Source of the DNA: Pyrinomonadaceae bacterium
Lineage (GTDB): Bacteria > Acidobacteriota > Blastocatellia > Pyrinomonadales > Pyrinomonadaceae
Length of the DNA: 64,000 nt
Assembly: GCA_036277115.1 (NCBI GenBank)
Contig: DASUNM010000023.1
Coordinates: 868,001 to 932,000 of the forward strand
Direction: 5' to 3'
Part shown: in pieces, positions 25,987-34,916 of the stretch
Numbering within the stretch: position 1 is the stretch's first letter
Layout of the letters: each line of letters starts with the position of its first letter
The notes under the pieces: generated by a model
What the model saw: the letters and a program-made list of their open reading frames with translations, nothing else
Database searches by the model: none
What the model was told of the DNA's origin: nothing
Translations under genes and position numbers: made by a program

Positions 25987-27192
25987 TTGAGCAAAATCGC
26001 ACTTTCCCGTCGGGCTATCGAAACGCCGGCATCTCCGATTCGAAGGCTGGTGCCGTACGCCGACCGGGCCAAGGCCCGCGGCATCAAGGTCTATCACTTG
26101 AACATTGGCCAGCCGGATATCGAGACTCCGGCCGAGATGATGGACGGATATCGGAACGTCGATATCAAGGTGCTCTCTTACGGGCCGTCGCAGGGCTTGA
26201 AGGAATATATTGACGCGCTGGTTCTTTACTATAGGGGCGTAGGGATAGAAGTTCGGGCTCAGGACATTCTGGTGACGACCGGCGGCAGCGAGGCAATAAT
26301 GTTCGCGCTGGACACGGTGGCTGATGCCGGTGACGAAGTCATTGTCCCGGAACCTTTCTACACCAACTATGCGGGATTCGCGTCAACTGCCAGCGTCAAG
26401 CTCGTTCCGGTGACATGTCTGGCCGAGACGGGTTTTGCCCTGCCAGCCAAAGCGGAGTTCGAAAGAGCCATCACCAGCAGAACCCGAGCAATCATTTATT
26501 CCAACCCGGGGAACCCGACGGGTGCGGTCTTCACCCGAAGTGAACTGGAAATGCTCGCGGAGTTATGCGTCGAGCACGGGCTCTACCTAATCGGCGACGA
26601 GGCGTACCGCGAGTTCATCTACGACGACGACACCGAACACACGAGTGTCCTCAATCTACCCGGGATCGAAGACCGGGCTATTTTGGTGGATAGCGTGTCC
26701 AAGCGTTACAGCGCATGTGGGGCTCGGATCGGCTGCGTCATCAGCCGGAATGCGGAGTTGATGGCCGCAGTATTGAAGTTTGGACAGGCGCGGCTTTGCC
26801 CACCGACGGTGGACCAGTTGGCGGCGATGGCTGCGGTGAAGGTGCCGGACAGCTACTTCGCCGAGACGCGTCGCGAATACCAAAGCCGCCGAGACCTGGT
26901 ATGCGATGCAATCGCGAAGATACCGGGGGCGGTCTGCCTCAAGCCGCGGGGCGCATTCTACGTTATGCCCAAGTTACCGATTCGCGACGGCGAAGAATTC
27001 GCGATCTTCATGCTGGAAGAGTTTCAGCTCGACAATGAGACGGTGATGGTGGCGCCGGCCGAAGGATTCTACGGGACCCCAGGCATGGGCAAGGATGAGG
27101 TTCGCATCGCCTATGTACTCAACTGCGATGATCTGGCGCGGGCCATGAAGATCCTCGCGGCTGGGGTGGAAGCGTACAACCGAAGTAGATGA
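25987..27192 (+). CDS. Class I/II pyridoxal-phosphate aminotransferase (aspartate aminotransferase-like)
   Basis: A 401-residue protein if translation begins at the TTG at 25987, chosen because GGAG lies 6 bp upstream and the family-like sequence (SKIALSRRAIETPASPIRRL) starts there. GTG 25972 and ATG 25942 are alternatives. Fold type I signatures include NIGQPDIETP, the YSNPGNPTGAVF asparagine loop, the DEAYREFIYD segment and the Schiff-base lysine K239 in SVSKRYSACGARIG. A C-terminal RIAYVLN motif is also present. It transfers amino groups between an amino acid and a 2-oxo acid in the cytoplasm. Substrate preference cannot be read from the sequence. Confidence 0.92.
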   Translation: MSKIALSRRAIETPASPIRRLVPYADRAKARGIKVYHLNIGQPDIETPAEMMDGYRNVDIKVLSYGPSQGLKEYIDALVLYYRGVGIEVRAQDILVTTGGSEAIMFALDTVADAGDEVIVPEPFYTNYAGFASTASVKLVPVTCLAETGFALPAKAEFERAITSRTRAIIYSNPGNPTGAVFTRSELEMLAELCVEHGLYLIGDEAYREFIYDDDTEHTSVLNLPGIEDRAILVDSVSKRYSACGARIGCVISRNAELMAAVLKFGQARLCPPTVDQLAAMAAVKVPDSYFAETRREYQSRRDLVCDAIAKIPGAVCLKPRGAFYVMPKLPIRDGEEFAIFMLEEFQLDNETVMVAPAEGFYGTPGMGKDEVRIAYVLNCDDLARAMKILAAGVEAYNRSR

Positions 27193-27201
27193 CCGCGTTA
27201 C

Positions 27202-27774
27202 TTACGGCTTTGCCGTTGGTGACGGCGTCGCTTTCGACGCGGGCGCTTCGATCTTCAAACTGTTGCGCACTGCCTCCCACGTCGGCGCGGCTTTCTTGGT
27301 GGCCTTGTCCGGCCCGAACAAGGTCAGCACAACCAGGCGTTCCCCCACGGTCACCCAGTAAATCCCCGCCTCACCAGGTTCACGATCGAGTACCGCGGTG
27401 ATGCGCACGCCTTCCGCGTCAGCGCCGGCGATCTTCGTAGTTGCCGTAACGCGCTCGGGCTTTGCGCCCATCCCGACGAACTGTTTCTCCGTGTAAGCCA
27501 GATAAGGCTCAATGATCTTGGCCTTTGCGAGGGCCAGTTTGTCGGGGGTGTTTACCTTGCCGCGGTGGACGAAGAACTTGATCATCGCACCACTATCGTC
27601 ACCCGGACTCAGGGTGAGTTGCTGTGCGTCAGAGTTGCTTTCGTCGACAATCGTCCAACCGTTCGGATAGTCGAACGACAGCCCGTCTTTCGTAAAGTGT
27701 TTGTTGTTTTGCGCCGCGACGCCGACGGCCATCACCAACGCGAACGCAAAAACGCAGACAATTGCTCGCTTCAT
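27202..27774 (-). CDS. Small secreted PsbP/DcrB-like protein
   Basis: A 190-residue protein from the ATG at 27774, which follows GGAGGAGAA and opens with a signal peptide (MKRAIVCVFAFALVMAVGVA). The mature part begins with FTKDGLSFDYPNGWTIVDES, the opening typical of PsbP/DcrB-like (DUF1795-type) domains, and contains an AGADAEGVRITAVLD strand pair. It ends with an alanine/proline/threonine tail. It converges on the aminotransferase with 9 bp between stops. Likely periplasmic; function unknown. Confidence 0.78.
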   Translation of the reverse strand: MKRAIVCVFAFALVMAVGVAAQNNKHFTKDGLSFDYPNGWTIVDESNSDAQQLTLSPGDDSGAMIKFFVHRGKVNTPDKLALAKAKIIEPYLAYTEKQFVGMGAKPERVTATTKIAGADAEGVRITAVLDREPGEAGIYWVTVGERLVVLTLFGPDKATKKAAPTWEAVRNSLKIEAPASKATPSPTAKP

Positions 27775-27944
27775 TTCTCCTCCAACTGCAGGTTCAGGGT
27801 TCAAACTTTAGTTCGTTTTCGAAAAAGCGGCAACCGCCGGCCGTTCACGCTGGGACGATTGCCAGTCTGAGAGAACTTTGCCTTTTCATGAGGCCATTGA
27901 ATAACATGGCGCACCTGGTTTCATTTGCGAATGCGGAGGTTCGG

Positions 27945-29930
27945 ATGCTCGTCTTCAAACGTCTAACACTCGTCACTGTTTCAATCCTGCTCTTTCACGT
28001 TGCGGCGCATGCTCAGCCGGCAGGCCCCGTCGCCACCGTGGAAGTCACGGCTTCGCAAAAGGAGGCAGATGTCGGTCAGACGGTAAAGCTCACTGTGGTC
28101 GCGAAAGATGCCGCCGGCAACGTCGTCAAAGAATCGCCATCGACTTACTTTGCGGGCCCTTTCGACGCCGCGGTTGCGGACGACAACGGCGTGATTAAGC
28201 TGGTGGCGCCGGGTGAAGTTATCGCCGGGGCCATCGTCGGCGGCAAGACGGGCGTAACGACGATTCGCGTTCGGACGGTGGGCGTCAAATCGATTTCCGT
28301 CAGTTCACTCAAATATCCTTTGATTGTTGGCAGCGTCATCCAACTCGAAGCCACGACACGCACGGCCAGTGGTGACCCGCGCAAAGGCGTTCCCGTAACC
28401 TGGTCCTCTGACAAACCAGCCATCGCGACGGTTGACGCGGCGGGCGTTGTCACGGCAGTCGCGCGTGGAAAAGCCACCATCACGGCAGCGTCAGGCGAGG
28501 CGAAGACGACGACTGCAGTTACCGTCGCCGGGAATACTCTCAGTTCGATCAAGGTCGAGCCGGCATCGGCCAACGCACGCACGGGCGACGTGGTTAGCTT
28601 CAAAGCAAAGGGAACTCCGAATGACGCGTTCACCCCGCGCTGGACGGTGAGCGGCACCGGCGCGACGGTTTATCCTGATGGCGCATTCGTCGCTGAACAA
28701 CCGGGCACGTATGTCGTCACCGCTACCGCCGGAAATGTTTCGGCGACTTCATCGATTCTGGTTGCGCCGCGCAACGCGGAACGACAACTAACCGTTGTGG
28801 GCCGGGCGAGATTCAAAGACGTTCAGGCCGCGGAAGTCTGGCTCATCGGGAATTATGCTTACTACTCGACCATTGCCGATCACTTCGTCGTCTATGACAT
28901 TTCGGATCCGGCGAATCCGAAACTGACTGACACGGTGAAAGTCGATGCGCGTCTCATCAACGATATCAGCACCACCGCTGACGGAAAGATCCTGGTGATT
29001 TCCCGAGAGAACGCTTCGAGTCGCAAAAACGGCATCGCGTTCTACGACACCTCTGATCCCGCGCACCCGAAACTGATTTCTGAATACACAGCCACCGTCA
29101 CCGGCGGGGTGCACAGCGCCTTTGTCGATGGCCATTACGTTTACCTGACCGACGACGCGACGGGCTCAATGCGCGTCATCGATTTCGCGGACGTGAAGAA
29201 TCCGAAAGAGGTCGCGCGCTGGCAGACCGAACCGCAGCATGCGACGTTGGTGCGCACCAAAGACGGCGAGACGACGGCCGGGCGTTATCTTCACGATCTC
29301 CAAGTGAAGGATGGTCTGGCTTATCTCGCTTACTGGCACGACGGCCTGGTGATTCTCGACGTCGGAGCCGGAATCAAAGGCGGCAGCCCGGAAAATCCAA
29401 AGCTCGTCAGTCAAATTCGTTTCAATCACTACGAGCTTTACGGCGATGGCTGGCTCGCGGGCACGCACTCAGTTTTTCGCTACAAGAATTATGTGTTCGT
29501 GGGCGATGAAGTCTTCCCATCTATCTTCGACCTTAGTTCGCGGCGCCGAGTTCCAGTGCGCGGCACAACGCACGTGATAGACGTTTCCGACATTAACAAC
29601 CCGCGTAAGGTTGCGGAATACGAGGTGCCCGAAGGCGGCGCGCACAACATGTGGGTTGAGAACGATGTCATGTACATGGGTTACTACAGTGGCGGCGCGC
29701 GCGTGGTCGATGTTTCCGGCGAGCTGCGTGGTGATCTCTATCGACAAGGTCGCGAGATGGGCCGGTTGTTCACCGCCGATCCCGAAAGCTTCCGTCCGAA
29801 CTTGCCCTTAACCTGGGGCGCGCAGCCACACAAAGGCCTGATTTACTTCAATGACATCAACTCCGGGCTGTGGGTGGTGAAGGTTGGCGAGAAAATCGAA
29901 AAGGGATCCACTACGAGCCCTGGTCAGTGA
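27945..29930 (+). CDS. Secreted LVIVD beta-propeller protein with bacterial Ig-like (BIG2) domain
   Basis: A 661-residue protein from the ATG at 27945, which follows GGAGG by 5 bp and opens with a signal peptide (MLVFKRLTLVTVSILLFHVA). A BIG2-like domain at about 115-200 has VTWSSDKPAIATVDAAGVVT. A second Ig-like segment follows. From about 270 there are LVIVD-type propeller blades (VVYDISDPANPKLTD, IAFYDTSDPAHPKLI, MRVIDFADVKNPKEV, VIDVSDINNPRKVAEY). Such proteins are surface or periplasmic and usually act in binding or adhesion. No enzyme site was recognised. The gene is monocistronic by spacing. Confidence 0.9.
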   Translation: MLVFKRLTLVTVSILLFHVAAHAQPAGPVATVEVTASQKEADVGQTVKLTVVAKDAAGNVVKESPSTYFAGPFDAAVADDNGVIKLVAPGEVIAGAIVGGKTGVTTIRVRTVGVKSISVSSLKYPLIVGSVIQLEATTRTASGDPRKGVPVTWSSDKPAIATVDAAGVVTAVARGKATITAASGEAKTTTAVTVAGNTLSSIKVEPASANARTGDVVSFKAKGTPNDAFTPRWTVSGTGATVYPDGAFVAEQPGTYVVTATAGNVSATSSILVAPRNAERQLTVVGRARFKDVQAAEVWLIGNYAYYSTIADHFVVYDISDPANPKLTDTVKVDARLINDISTTADGKILVISRENASSRKNGIAFYDTSDPAHPKLISEYTATVTGGVHSAFVDGHYVYLTDDATGSMRVIDFADVKNPKEVARWQTEPQHATLVRTKDGETTAGRYLHDLQVKDGLAYLAYWHDGLVILDVGAGIKGGSPENPKLVSQIRFNHYELYGDGWLAGTHSVFRYKNYVFVGDEVFPSIFDLSSRRRVPVRGTTHVIDVSDINNPRKVAEYEVPEGGAHNMWVENDVMYMGYYSGGARVVDVSGELRGDLYRQGREMGRLFTADPESFRPNLPLTWGAQPHKGLIYFNDINSGLWVVKVGEKIEKGSTTSPGQ

Positions 29931-29978
29931 ATCCAAGAATTGAAAAGCAGTTGTCGGTAGGCGTATTGTTTTCTCATT

Positions 29979-30209
29979 ATGAGCACGACGGTTGAACAAC
30001 TCGCGGAACAAGCCATGATGTTGCCGCCCGAGTCGCGTGCGAAACTGGCGGATTTGCTGGTGGAGAGTTTAGATTCTGCCGAACTGGGTCGGATTGAGCA
30101 GTTGTGGCTCAGCGAGGCCAAACGACGACGCGACGAAGTTCGCGCTAAAGTTAAAACCATTTCCGGCCCGGAGGGCCTTCGCAGAGTTCGCGATACGCTC
30201 AAGCGATGA
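29979..30209 (+). CDS. Antitoxin of a ParE-type addiction module (CHP02574/PF09720 family)
   Basis: A 76-residue protein with the family pattern LPPESRAKLADLLVESLD near the N-terminus and a basic helix (LWLSEAKRRRDEVRAKV) that would wrap the toxin. It overlaps the downstream toxin start by 4 bp (30206-30209), the usual arrangement for translational coupling. It should bind and neutralise the neighbouring RelE/ParE protein and repress their shared promoter. No clear operator was identified. Confidence 0.87.
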   Translation: MSTTVEQLAEQAMMLPPESRAKLADLLVESLDSAELGRIEQLWLSEAKRRRDEVRAKVKTISGPEGLRRVRDTLKR

Positions 30210-30504
30210 ACTGGGAGTTCCACCCAGAAGCCTTGGACGAATACGAGGCCTCCGCGGCTTACTACGCGGCACAAGATCCTGACCTTCAAGTTCGATTCAT
30301 CGAAGCAATCGAAACTGCGATCGATCAGATTCTGGAATCGCCAACGCGCTGGCGGGTGATCGACGAAGATGTTCGTCGCTCGTCTCTGTTGCGCACGTTT
30401 TTCCCTACGGTATTCTCTACACAATCGCACGCGACTTTGTTCTAATAATTGCGGTCTTGCATTTCAGCCGAGAGCCGAATTACTGGAAGGATCGAATCTC
30501 ATGA
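30206..30504 (+). pseudogene. RelE/ParE-family toxin with a frameshift near codon 66
   Basis: Frame 0 reads MNWEFHPEALDEYEASAAYY through LLRTFFPTVFST and stops early at 30443-30445, 79 codons. The -1 frame from 30403 reads PYGILYTIARDFVLIIAVLH and then FSREPNYWKDRIS, the expected ParE C-terminus, ending at 30502-30504. The full protein would be about 99 residues, normal for the family. The junction lies in TTTTTCCCT and contains a U_UUC_CCU slippery heptamer (30400-30406), so either one base was lost from a T-run or the ribosome shifts -1. The restored stop overlaps the next ATG as ATGA. As written the toxin lacks its last strand and is probably inactive unless recoding occurs. Confidence 0.8.
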
Positions 30505-30980
30505 ATCTAAGATCGGTGACGATCGTTTTGGTTCTGTTGGTTGGATGGGTCATCGTACGCGCCCAAACACCGAAACCCACCATCAATGATCTCTCCTGGT
30601 TCGCCGGATGTTGGGAAGCAAACCTTCGCGGTCGTCAGGTAAACGAGCAGTGGATGAAACCCGGCGGCGGGATCATGCTCGGGATGGCCCGCACAGTCTC
30701 TCAAGGCAAAGCCGCCGAATTTGAGTTCACCCAGATTCGCGAAGACAAAGATGGCGCGATTTACTACGTCGCGAAACCTTCCGGCCAGGCTGAAGCTTCA
30801 TTCAAGCTCGTGAAGCTGCAGAACAAGGAAGCTGTCTTTGAAAATCCGCAGCACGACTTTCCGCAGCGAATCATTTATCGCTTGCAGCCTGATGGCTCGT
30901 TGTTCGCCCGCGTGGAAGCGACGGTTAATGGTCAGTTGCGCGGAATCGACTATCCCTACAAACGCGCGAAATGCGAGTGA
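30501..30980 (+). CDS. Secreted DUF6265-like protein
   Basis: A 159-residue protein from the ATG at 30501, with GGAAGG about 13 bp upstream and a signal peptide (MNLRSVTIVLVLLVGWVIVR). The mature part has the pattern LSWFAGCWEANLRGRQVNEQ near the start, then GGGIMLGMARTV, and AVFENPQHDFPQRIIYRLQP late, as in the DUF6265 lipocalin-like family. The ATG overlaps the stop of the frameshift-corrected ParE reading frame, so it may have become coupled to that operon. Function unknown. Confidence 0.82.
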   Translation: MNLRSVTIVLVLLVGWVIVRAQTPKPTINDLSWFAGCWEANLRGRQVNEQWMKPGGGIMLGMARTVSQGKAAEFEFTQIREDKDGAIYYVAKPSGQAEASFKLVKLQNKEAVFENPQHDFPQRIIYRLQPDGSLFARVEATVNGQLRGIDYPYKRAKCE

Positions 30981-31020
30981 GGCGGCACGAGTTCAGGCTC
31001 AGAACCGAAGCTGCGCCAGC

Positions 31021-31635
31021 TTATTTCAGTTTGTTGCGGACATCATCCGTCAGGTAAGTCCGGAAAACGTAATCTGAATGTGGAAAAGTCACGTGGCAGC
31101 TCTGGCAGTTGCTCAGTTTCCCGCGCGACTCCAATTTGGTTCCGGTTCCGTCAAACACTGCATATTCCCAATCACCGCTCTTCGGATTGAATCCCTTTTC
31201 ACGTTTGATCATTACGGTCAGAAGTTCGGGGGCCTCACTCGATGGTTCGGATAACTTCTCTTTTACAATCACTGAGCCTTGCGGAAACTTCGGCGAGGCC
31301 TGTTCCATCATGGCTTTGCGGCCCGATTCGTTGACATAAACCGTAATGTACTTTCGGTGATGAGGGTTGGTCCCGCCAAAAATGTTCGCGCCACTTGGCG
31401 AAAGCGAAATCCCGCAGAGTCCGGCAGTCTGGGCATTCATAACTTCGGGTTTGGGATTCACCTTCGTCCAACTTCGATAGCCGGCGATCGCCTTCACCGC
31501 GTCTGGAGCGTCCGATCCAGATGCAAGCTCGCGCGAAAGGACCGATCGGAGCGCCGGATAATTGATTGCCAAACCAATTAACAGGATCGTTGCCACCGTA
31601 AAAGCCGGCAGCATCCGCCGTTCTTTCTTGATCAT
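31021..31635 (-). CDS. Cytochrome P460 family protein
   Basis: A 204-residue protein from the ATG at 31635, after GGAGGATG. One N-terminal hydrophobic segment (LPAFTVATILLIGLAINYPA) would act as signal or anchor. The domain holds GYRSWTKVNPKPEVMNAQTA and ends with a single c-type haem motif C177-QSC-H181, as in cytochrome P460. P460 proteins bind an unusual haem cross-linked to lysine and oxidise hydroxylamine in some bacteria. Whether this copy does so is unknown. The start lies 4 bp after the propeller gene stop, so the two are cotranscribed. Confidence 0.85.
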   Translation of the reverse strand: MIKKERRMLPAFTVATILLIGLAINYPALRSVLSRELASGSDAPDAVKAIAGYRSWTKVNPKPEVMNAQTAGLCGISLSPSGANIFGGTNPHHRKYITVYVNESGRKAMMEQASPKFPQGSVIVKEKLSEPSSEAPELLTVMIKREKGFNPKSGDWEYAVFDGTGTKLESRGKLSNCQSCHVTFPHSDYVFRTYLTDDVRNKLK

Positions 31636-31639
31636 TGGC

Positions 31640-32815
31640 TCATCCTCCGTTCGGCGCTTCAGTTTTATAGAAATCGATTCCCGCTGCTTGCCGGGGAACG
31701 TCAACGGTGGCGACGGTCTTCATCGCTTTTAAATCGATTATCTCGACCGTGCCTGGTTCATTTCCGACACCTTCCACCGTGACAAAAGCATAAAGATCGT
31801 CGGGCGAGATGATCACGCCGTGCAGCACCTTTCGTTTTGTCGGCAGGCGCGCGAGTTCCTTTCCGCTCTTCAAATCGTAGATTGAAACCGACTGATCCCG
31901 TTTGTTCGTCGCCACCAATCGTGCGCCGTCGCGGGTGATCGCAAGGTTGTATACACCGGCGCGCGCCGGGATGCGACGCACAAGTTTCCAGGTGCCCGCA
32001 TTGATTTCGACGATTTCACTCGACGCATTACAAGCGATGTAGATCGTCAACCCATCGATTGAAGGTTGTGCCCAGGTAGGCTGGCACGAAACGTCGCCAG
32101 GTTTGGGCGCTTCCATGCCATGGCCGCCGGTATGCTTCATCGGCTGAGACATTCCAGTTGTATTGGTCTGCACCTTCGGCGCGCCGGACATGCCGAGTTC
32201 TTTCCCCTTGGTGACGATGAAATGCCGGCCGACCTTGAAAGTGCGCGTGTCGATCTCAACCAGCATGTCATCCATCATGCACGCCGAATATTGCTTCGTG
32301 CCTTGCACATTCAGCCGCGAACCGTGCGGCATCGTGCAGGTTTGAATCCGCGCGACTTCCGTCATCGTCGGCGTTGAGACGACCGAAACAGATGATGGCA
32401 CCATGTCGCCGTGCAGATTGAAATTCACGACAAACAGGAACTGCCCGTCCGCTGAGACGTCCATCGTCGCGGGAAAGTAACTGAGCGTGGCTTTTCCAAC
32501 CACGCTGTCGTCTTTCGTCGAATACTTCCAAACTAAACCGAAGGGCCGTCCGTGTCCGATGGAGACGTAATAAAACTTCCGGTCAGGAGACATGACGATG
32601 CCGTGCGGCCCGTCGATGTCGATCGGCATGTCGCCGGTGTCCAGTTCGCGCTCAACGCGCGCCCCGTTCGATCCGAAACGCACGCGCGCGATCTTGTCCG
32701 CGCCTTCCGAGACGACATAGAAAAGGTAATCCTTGTCAGGCTTTGATTGCGCAGCCGCGAGCGACGCACAGACTAGGATCAGGAGGACGGCGATGCGGCG
32801 GTGACCGGTGGGCAT
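31640..32815 (-). CDS. Secreted YncE-like (YVTN) beta-propeller protein
   Basis: A 391-residue protein from the ATG at 32815, one base after the preceding stop. Signal peptide MPTGHRRIAVLLILVCASLA. Repeated blades show DGARLVATNKRDQSVSIYDL, PDDLYAFVTVEGVGNEPGTV and similar seven-bladed propeller motifs. A Met/His-rich loop (GMSQPMKHTGGHGMEAPKPG) near residue 245 could bind copper or another metal; this is inference. Between the upstream secreted protein and cytochrome P460 it forms a tight three-gene unit, which suggests a periplasmic redox or sensing role. No substrate can be named. Confidence 0.83.
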   Translation of the reverse strand: MPTGHRRIAVLLILVCASLAAAQSKPDKDYLFYVVSEGADKIARVRFGSNGARVERELDTGDMPIDIDGPHGIVMSPDRKFYYVSIGHGRPFGLVWKYSTKDDSVVGKATLSYFPATMDVSADGQFLFVVNFNLHGDMVPSSVSVVSTPTMTEVARIQTCTMPHGSRLNVQGTKQYSACMMDDMLVEIDTRTFKVGRHFIVTKGKELGMSGAPKVQTNTTGMSQPMKHTGGHGMEAPKPGDVSCQPTWAQPSIDGLTIYIACNASSEIVEINAGTWKLVRRIPARAGVYNLAITRDGARLVATNKRDQSVSIYDLKSGKELARLPTKRKVLHGVIISPDDLYAFVTVEGVGNEPGTVEIIDLKAMKTVATVDVPRQAAGIDFYKTEAPNGG

Positions 32816-32816
32816 G

Positions 32817-34046
32817 TCACGGTTTCTTCTGTGGTGGAGGCTTGAGTACTGGCGCGGTCTCGGGTTTCTTCGGCTCGTCTTCGGGCGGATCAGCGGGGAA
32901 ATCAGTTTCATCGATGTCGGTAATCTTCACTTCCGTACCGAACTTGCGATAGCCGCGAAACAAAATGTCGTTGCGCGTCTGCTCAGTCCGTGAACCCAGG
33001 CGACTGGTCAGCTCGATCAAAGCGCGCGAGGGCAGCAGGTGCGACACCTCATTGATCGCTACCCATTCGTAATCGATGACGCTGCGCGCGGCGGTGATCG
33101 GAAAGTCCGGCGGAATCTCTACTGAAATGGTCTCGAGCCGCAGGACGCGATTGTCGTCGCGATCCACCCAGATGCGGCCGCGGTAGCCGACAATGGTCCC
33201 CACGGGACTGGCATCGATACCGGCCTGGAACTGCAAACTCTGCTTCGACAGCTCTCGTTTGACGGAGTACTCGTATACAACCGTGCGGCGACCGCGCAAC
33301 GTATCCGTGTCCACGGCTTCGAACTCCGCTTGCGTCGCCGGTTCAAACAATTGCACCAGCATCGAGACGTATTCGCCGCTGGAAGTCGTGCCGCCAATTT
33401 TGTTGCCGTAGTTCGATCCTTCCCCTTCATCAACATTCGGCGGCATGCCGTTTACGGAAAGAAGTTTGTACTGCTCGCCCAGGTTCTGCCGGTAACTAAC
33501 GGCAATCGACAGCCGGTCGTACACGTTCCAGTTGCTCGTCGTGCCGATCGCCCGCGACCGCGCGATCTGTTGCTTCACCAAATAGTCCGGCATCTGCTGC
33601 GTCGCGCCGAGCGTCGCCTTGCGCGTGCGCTCTAACAATTCAGCGGCTTCAGCAGCGGAAGGCCGCACGGCGAGCGCCGGATTGATGCGGCGGCGATTTG
33701 CTTCTTCCAAAGTGTGCCGCAGCAACGTGTCGTTGCCACTCTTCGTCGCAGTCAGGCTCAGCAGACCCGGCGTCAATGGGAATGCGATGCCACGCTTTCT
33801 GATCTGATCAATCAGGCGGTCACGCTCTTCCGGATGTCTCGGCAACTGGTAAAGCAGCGCCACGTATTCCTGATTCGTGAGCGGCGGCCCCTGCTGAAGT
33901 TCGGTTGGTTCAGCAAAAGGCGAATTGTTCTGCGCCGAGGCTGTAGCTGCGCACACGAGCATCAGCATCATCACAGTGAAGGTCAGCGCGTAGCGCGCGC
34001 GCCGCAATGACGATGAGGTATTTCGCAAAACAACAAGTAGCGGCAT
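32817..34046 (-). CDS. Secreted protein of unknown family
   Basis: A protein of about 409 residues if it starts at the ATG at 34046; GTG 34094 (overlapping the previous gene) is an alternative, and no Shine-Dalgarno sequence decides it. The hydrophobic segment ALTFTVMMLMLVCAATASAQ is a signal peptide. A helical part follows (YVALLYQLPRHPEERDRLID), then a beta-rich part with GYRGRIWVDRDDNRVLRLET, the sort of strand pattern seen in outer-membrane-lipoprotein-sorting-like folds. A proline-rich tail (PAPVLKPPPQKKP-type) ends it. It is the first gene of the unit with the propeller and cytochrome P460. Confidence 0.72.
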   Translation of the reverse strand: MPLLVVLRNTSSSLRRARYALTFTVMMLMLVCAATASAQNNSPFAEPTELQQGPPLTNQEYVALLYQLPRHPEERDRLIDQIRKRGIAFPLTPGLLSLTATKSGNDTLLRHTLEEANRRRINPALAVRPSAAEAAELLERTRKATLGATQQMPDYLVKQQIARSRAIGTTSNWNVYDRLSIAVSYRQNLGEQYKLLSVNGMPPNVDEGEGSNYGNKIGGTTSSGEYVSMLVQLFEPATQAEFEAVDTDTLRGRRTVVYEYSVKRELSKQSLQFQAGIDASPVGTIVGYRGRIWVDRDDNRVLRLETISVEIPPDFPITAARSVIDYEWVAINEVSHLLPSRALIELTSRLGSRTEQTRNDILFRGYRKFGTEVKITDIDETDFPADPPEDEPKKPETAPVLKPPPQKKP

Positions 34047-34062
34047 GGGTAACACGAGTCGC

Positions 34063-34839
34063 CTAGGGGATCGGAAGTCTCCGAAAGATGTCACTGGTAA
34101 TAGTATAAGTTAGCCCCGGCTTTGTCGTGTCAACCATCGGTTCGACTAAAACAACGCCTACTAAAACCTCCGTCGCCGGATCAGCAACGGTCAGAATCAG
34201 CGTCAAAGTCACAGTTTCCTTTGCCGCGATGGTGAGTTGAGCGATTTCGAGTTTTTTGAAGCCCGCCGATTCCGCAGACACATCATAAACACTCGCTCCG
34301 AGCGCTTCTGTCCGAAAACGACCTTCGTCATTTGAAGCGACCTCAATTGATTTCCCGGATTTTCTGTCGGTGATCTTAATCCGCACGCCCGCCACATAAG
34401 CCCCGTTAGCATCAACCACCGTGCCCGTAAAGGCGCCGGGTTCCGTGTCGGATTCCTTCCGGGAAATGGTTACCTGTTGCTTACACGAAGGGTGATCTTT
34501 TTTCGATGGGCTCTGACCAAACGCTGAGGAAGTTAAGGCGACCAGCGTCGCGAAAACCGCTCCCGCAGTTCGCGCGACGCGCCGGCGGATTGCGCGCAAG
34601 CCAACCGGGCAATCTTTGGTGATAACGGTTCCGTCCGATCGGCGATAAATCCTCCCGCAGATCCGACCTTCAGTCTCGGTTATCAGCGCCACCGCCTGCT
34701 TTCGCGTCAGCTCAGCGATGTTGTACACGTGCAGATTACACAGACTGCAAAAGCGCGCGCGATTATCGCCCGTCATCTGGTCCCAGTTCATGGGGCAGGG
34801 TGAAGCGATGCGAAGGTTTTTCAGCGGATCCGGTTTCAT
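34063..34839 (-). CDS. Membrane-anchored protein with cysteine motif and carboxypeptidase-regulatory-like domain
   Basis: A 258-residue protein. The first 80 residues are cytoplasmic and carry C15, C31-x2-C34, C61 and C77 (SPCPMNWD, ARFCSLCNLHVYNI, GRICGRIYR, KDCPVG), suggesting a metal-binding module. A membrane segment at about 92-108 (TAGAVFATLVALTSSAFG) follows, then an extracytoplasmic carboxypeptidase-regulatory-like beta-sandwich at about 135-215. The combination recurs in Acidobacteriota as an uncharacterised architecture, as far as I recall. The gene stands just upstream of the propeller/P460 unit and may be cotranscribed with it. Confidence 0.75.
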   Translation of the reverse strand: MKPDPLKNLRIASPCPMNWDQMTGDNRARFCSLCNLHVYNIAELTRKQAVALITETEGRICGRIYRRSDGTVITKDCPVGLRAIRRRVARTAGAVFATLVALTSSAFGQSPSKKDHPSCKQQVTISRKESDTEPGAFTGTVVDANGAYVAGVRIKITDRKSGKSIEVASNDEGRFRTEALGASVYDVSAESAGFKKLEIAQLTIAAKETVTLTLILTVADPATEVLVGVVLVEPMVDTTKPGLTYTITSDIFRRLPIP

Positions 34840-34916
34840 TGCTCGATTGACGGGAACGTCTTAGGCGGAGATTCGACTCCGGCGCATTAAATCAGGTTGC
34901 CTGCCGGCGCCCAAGC

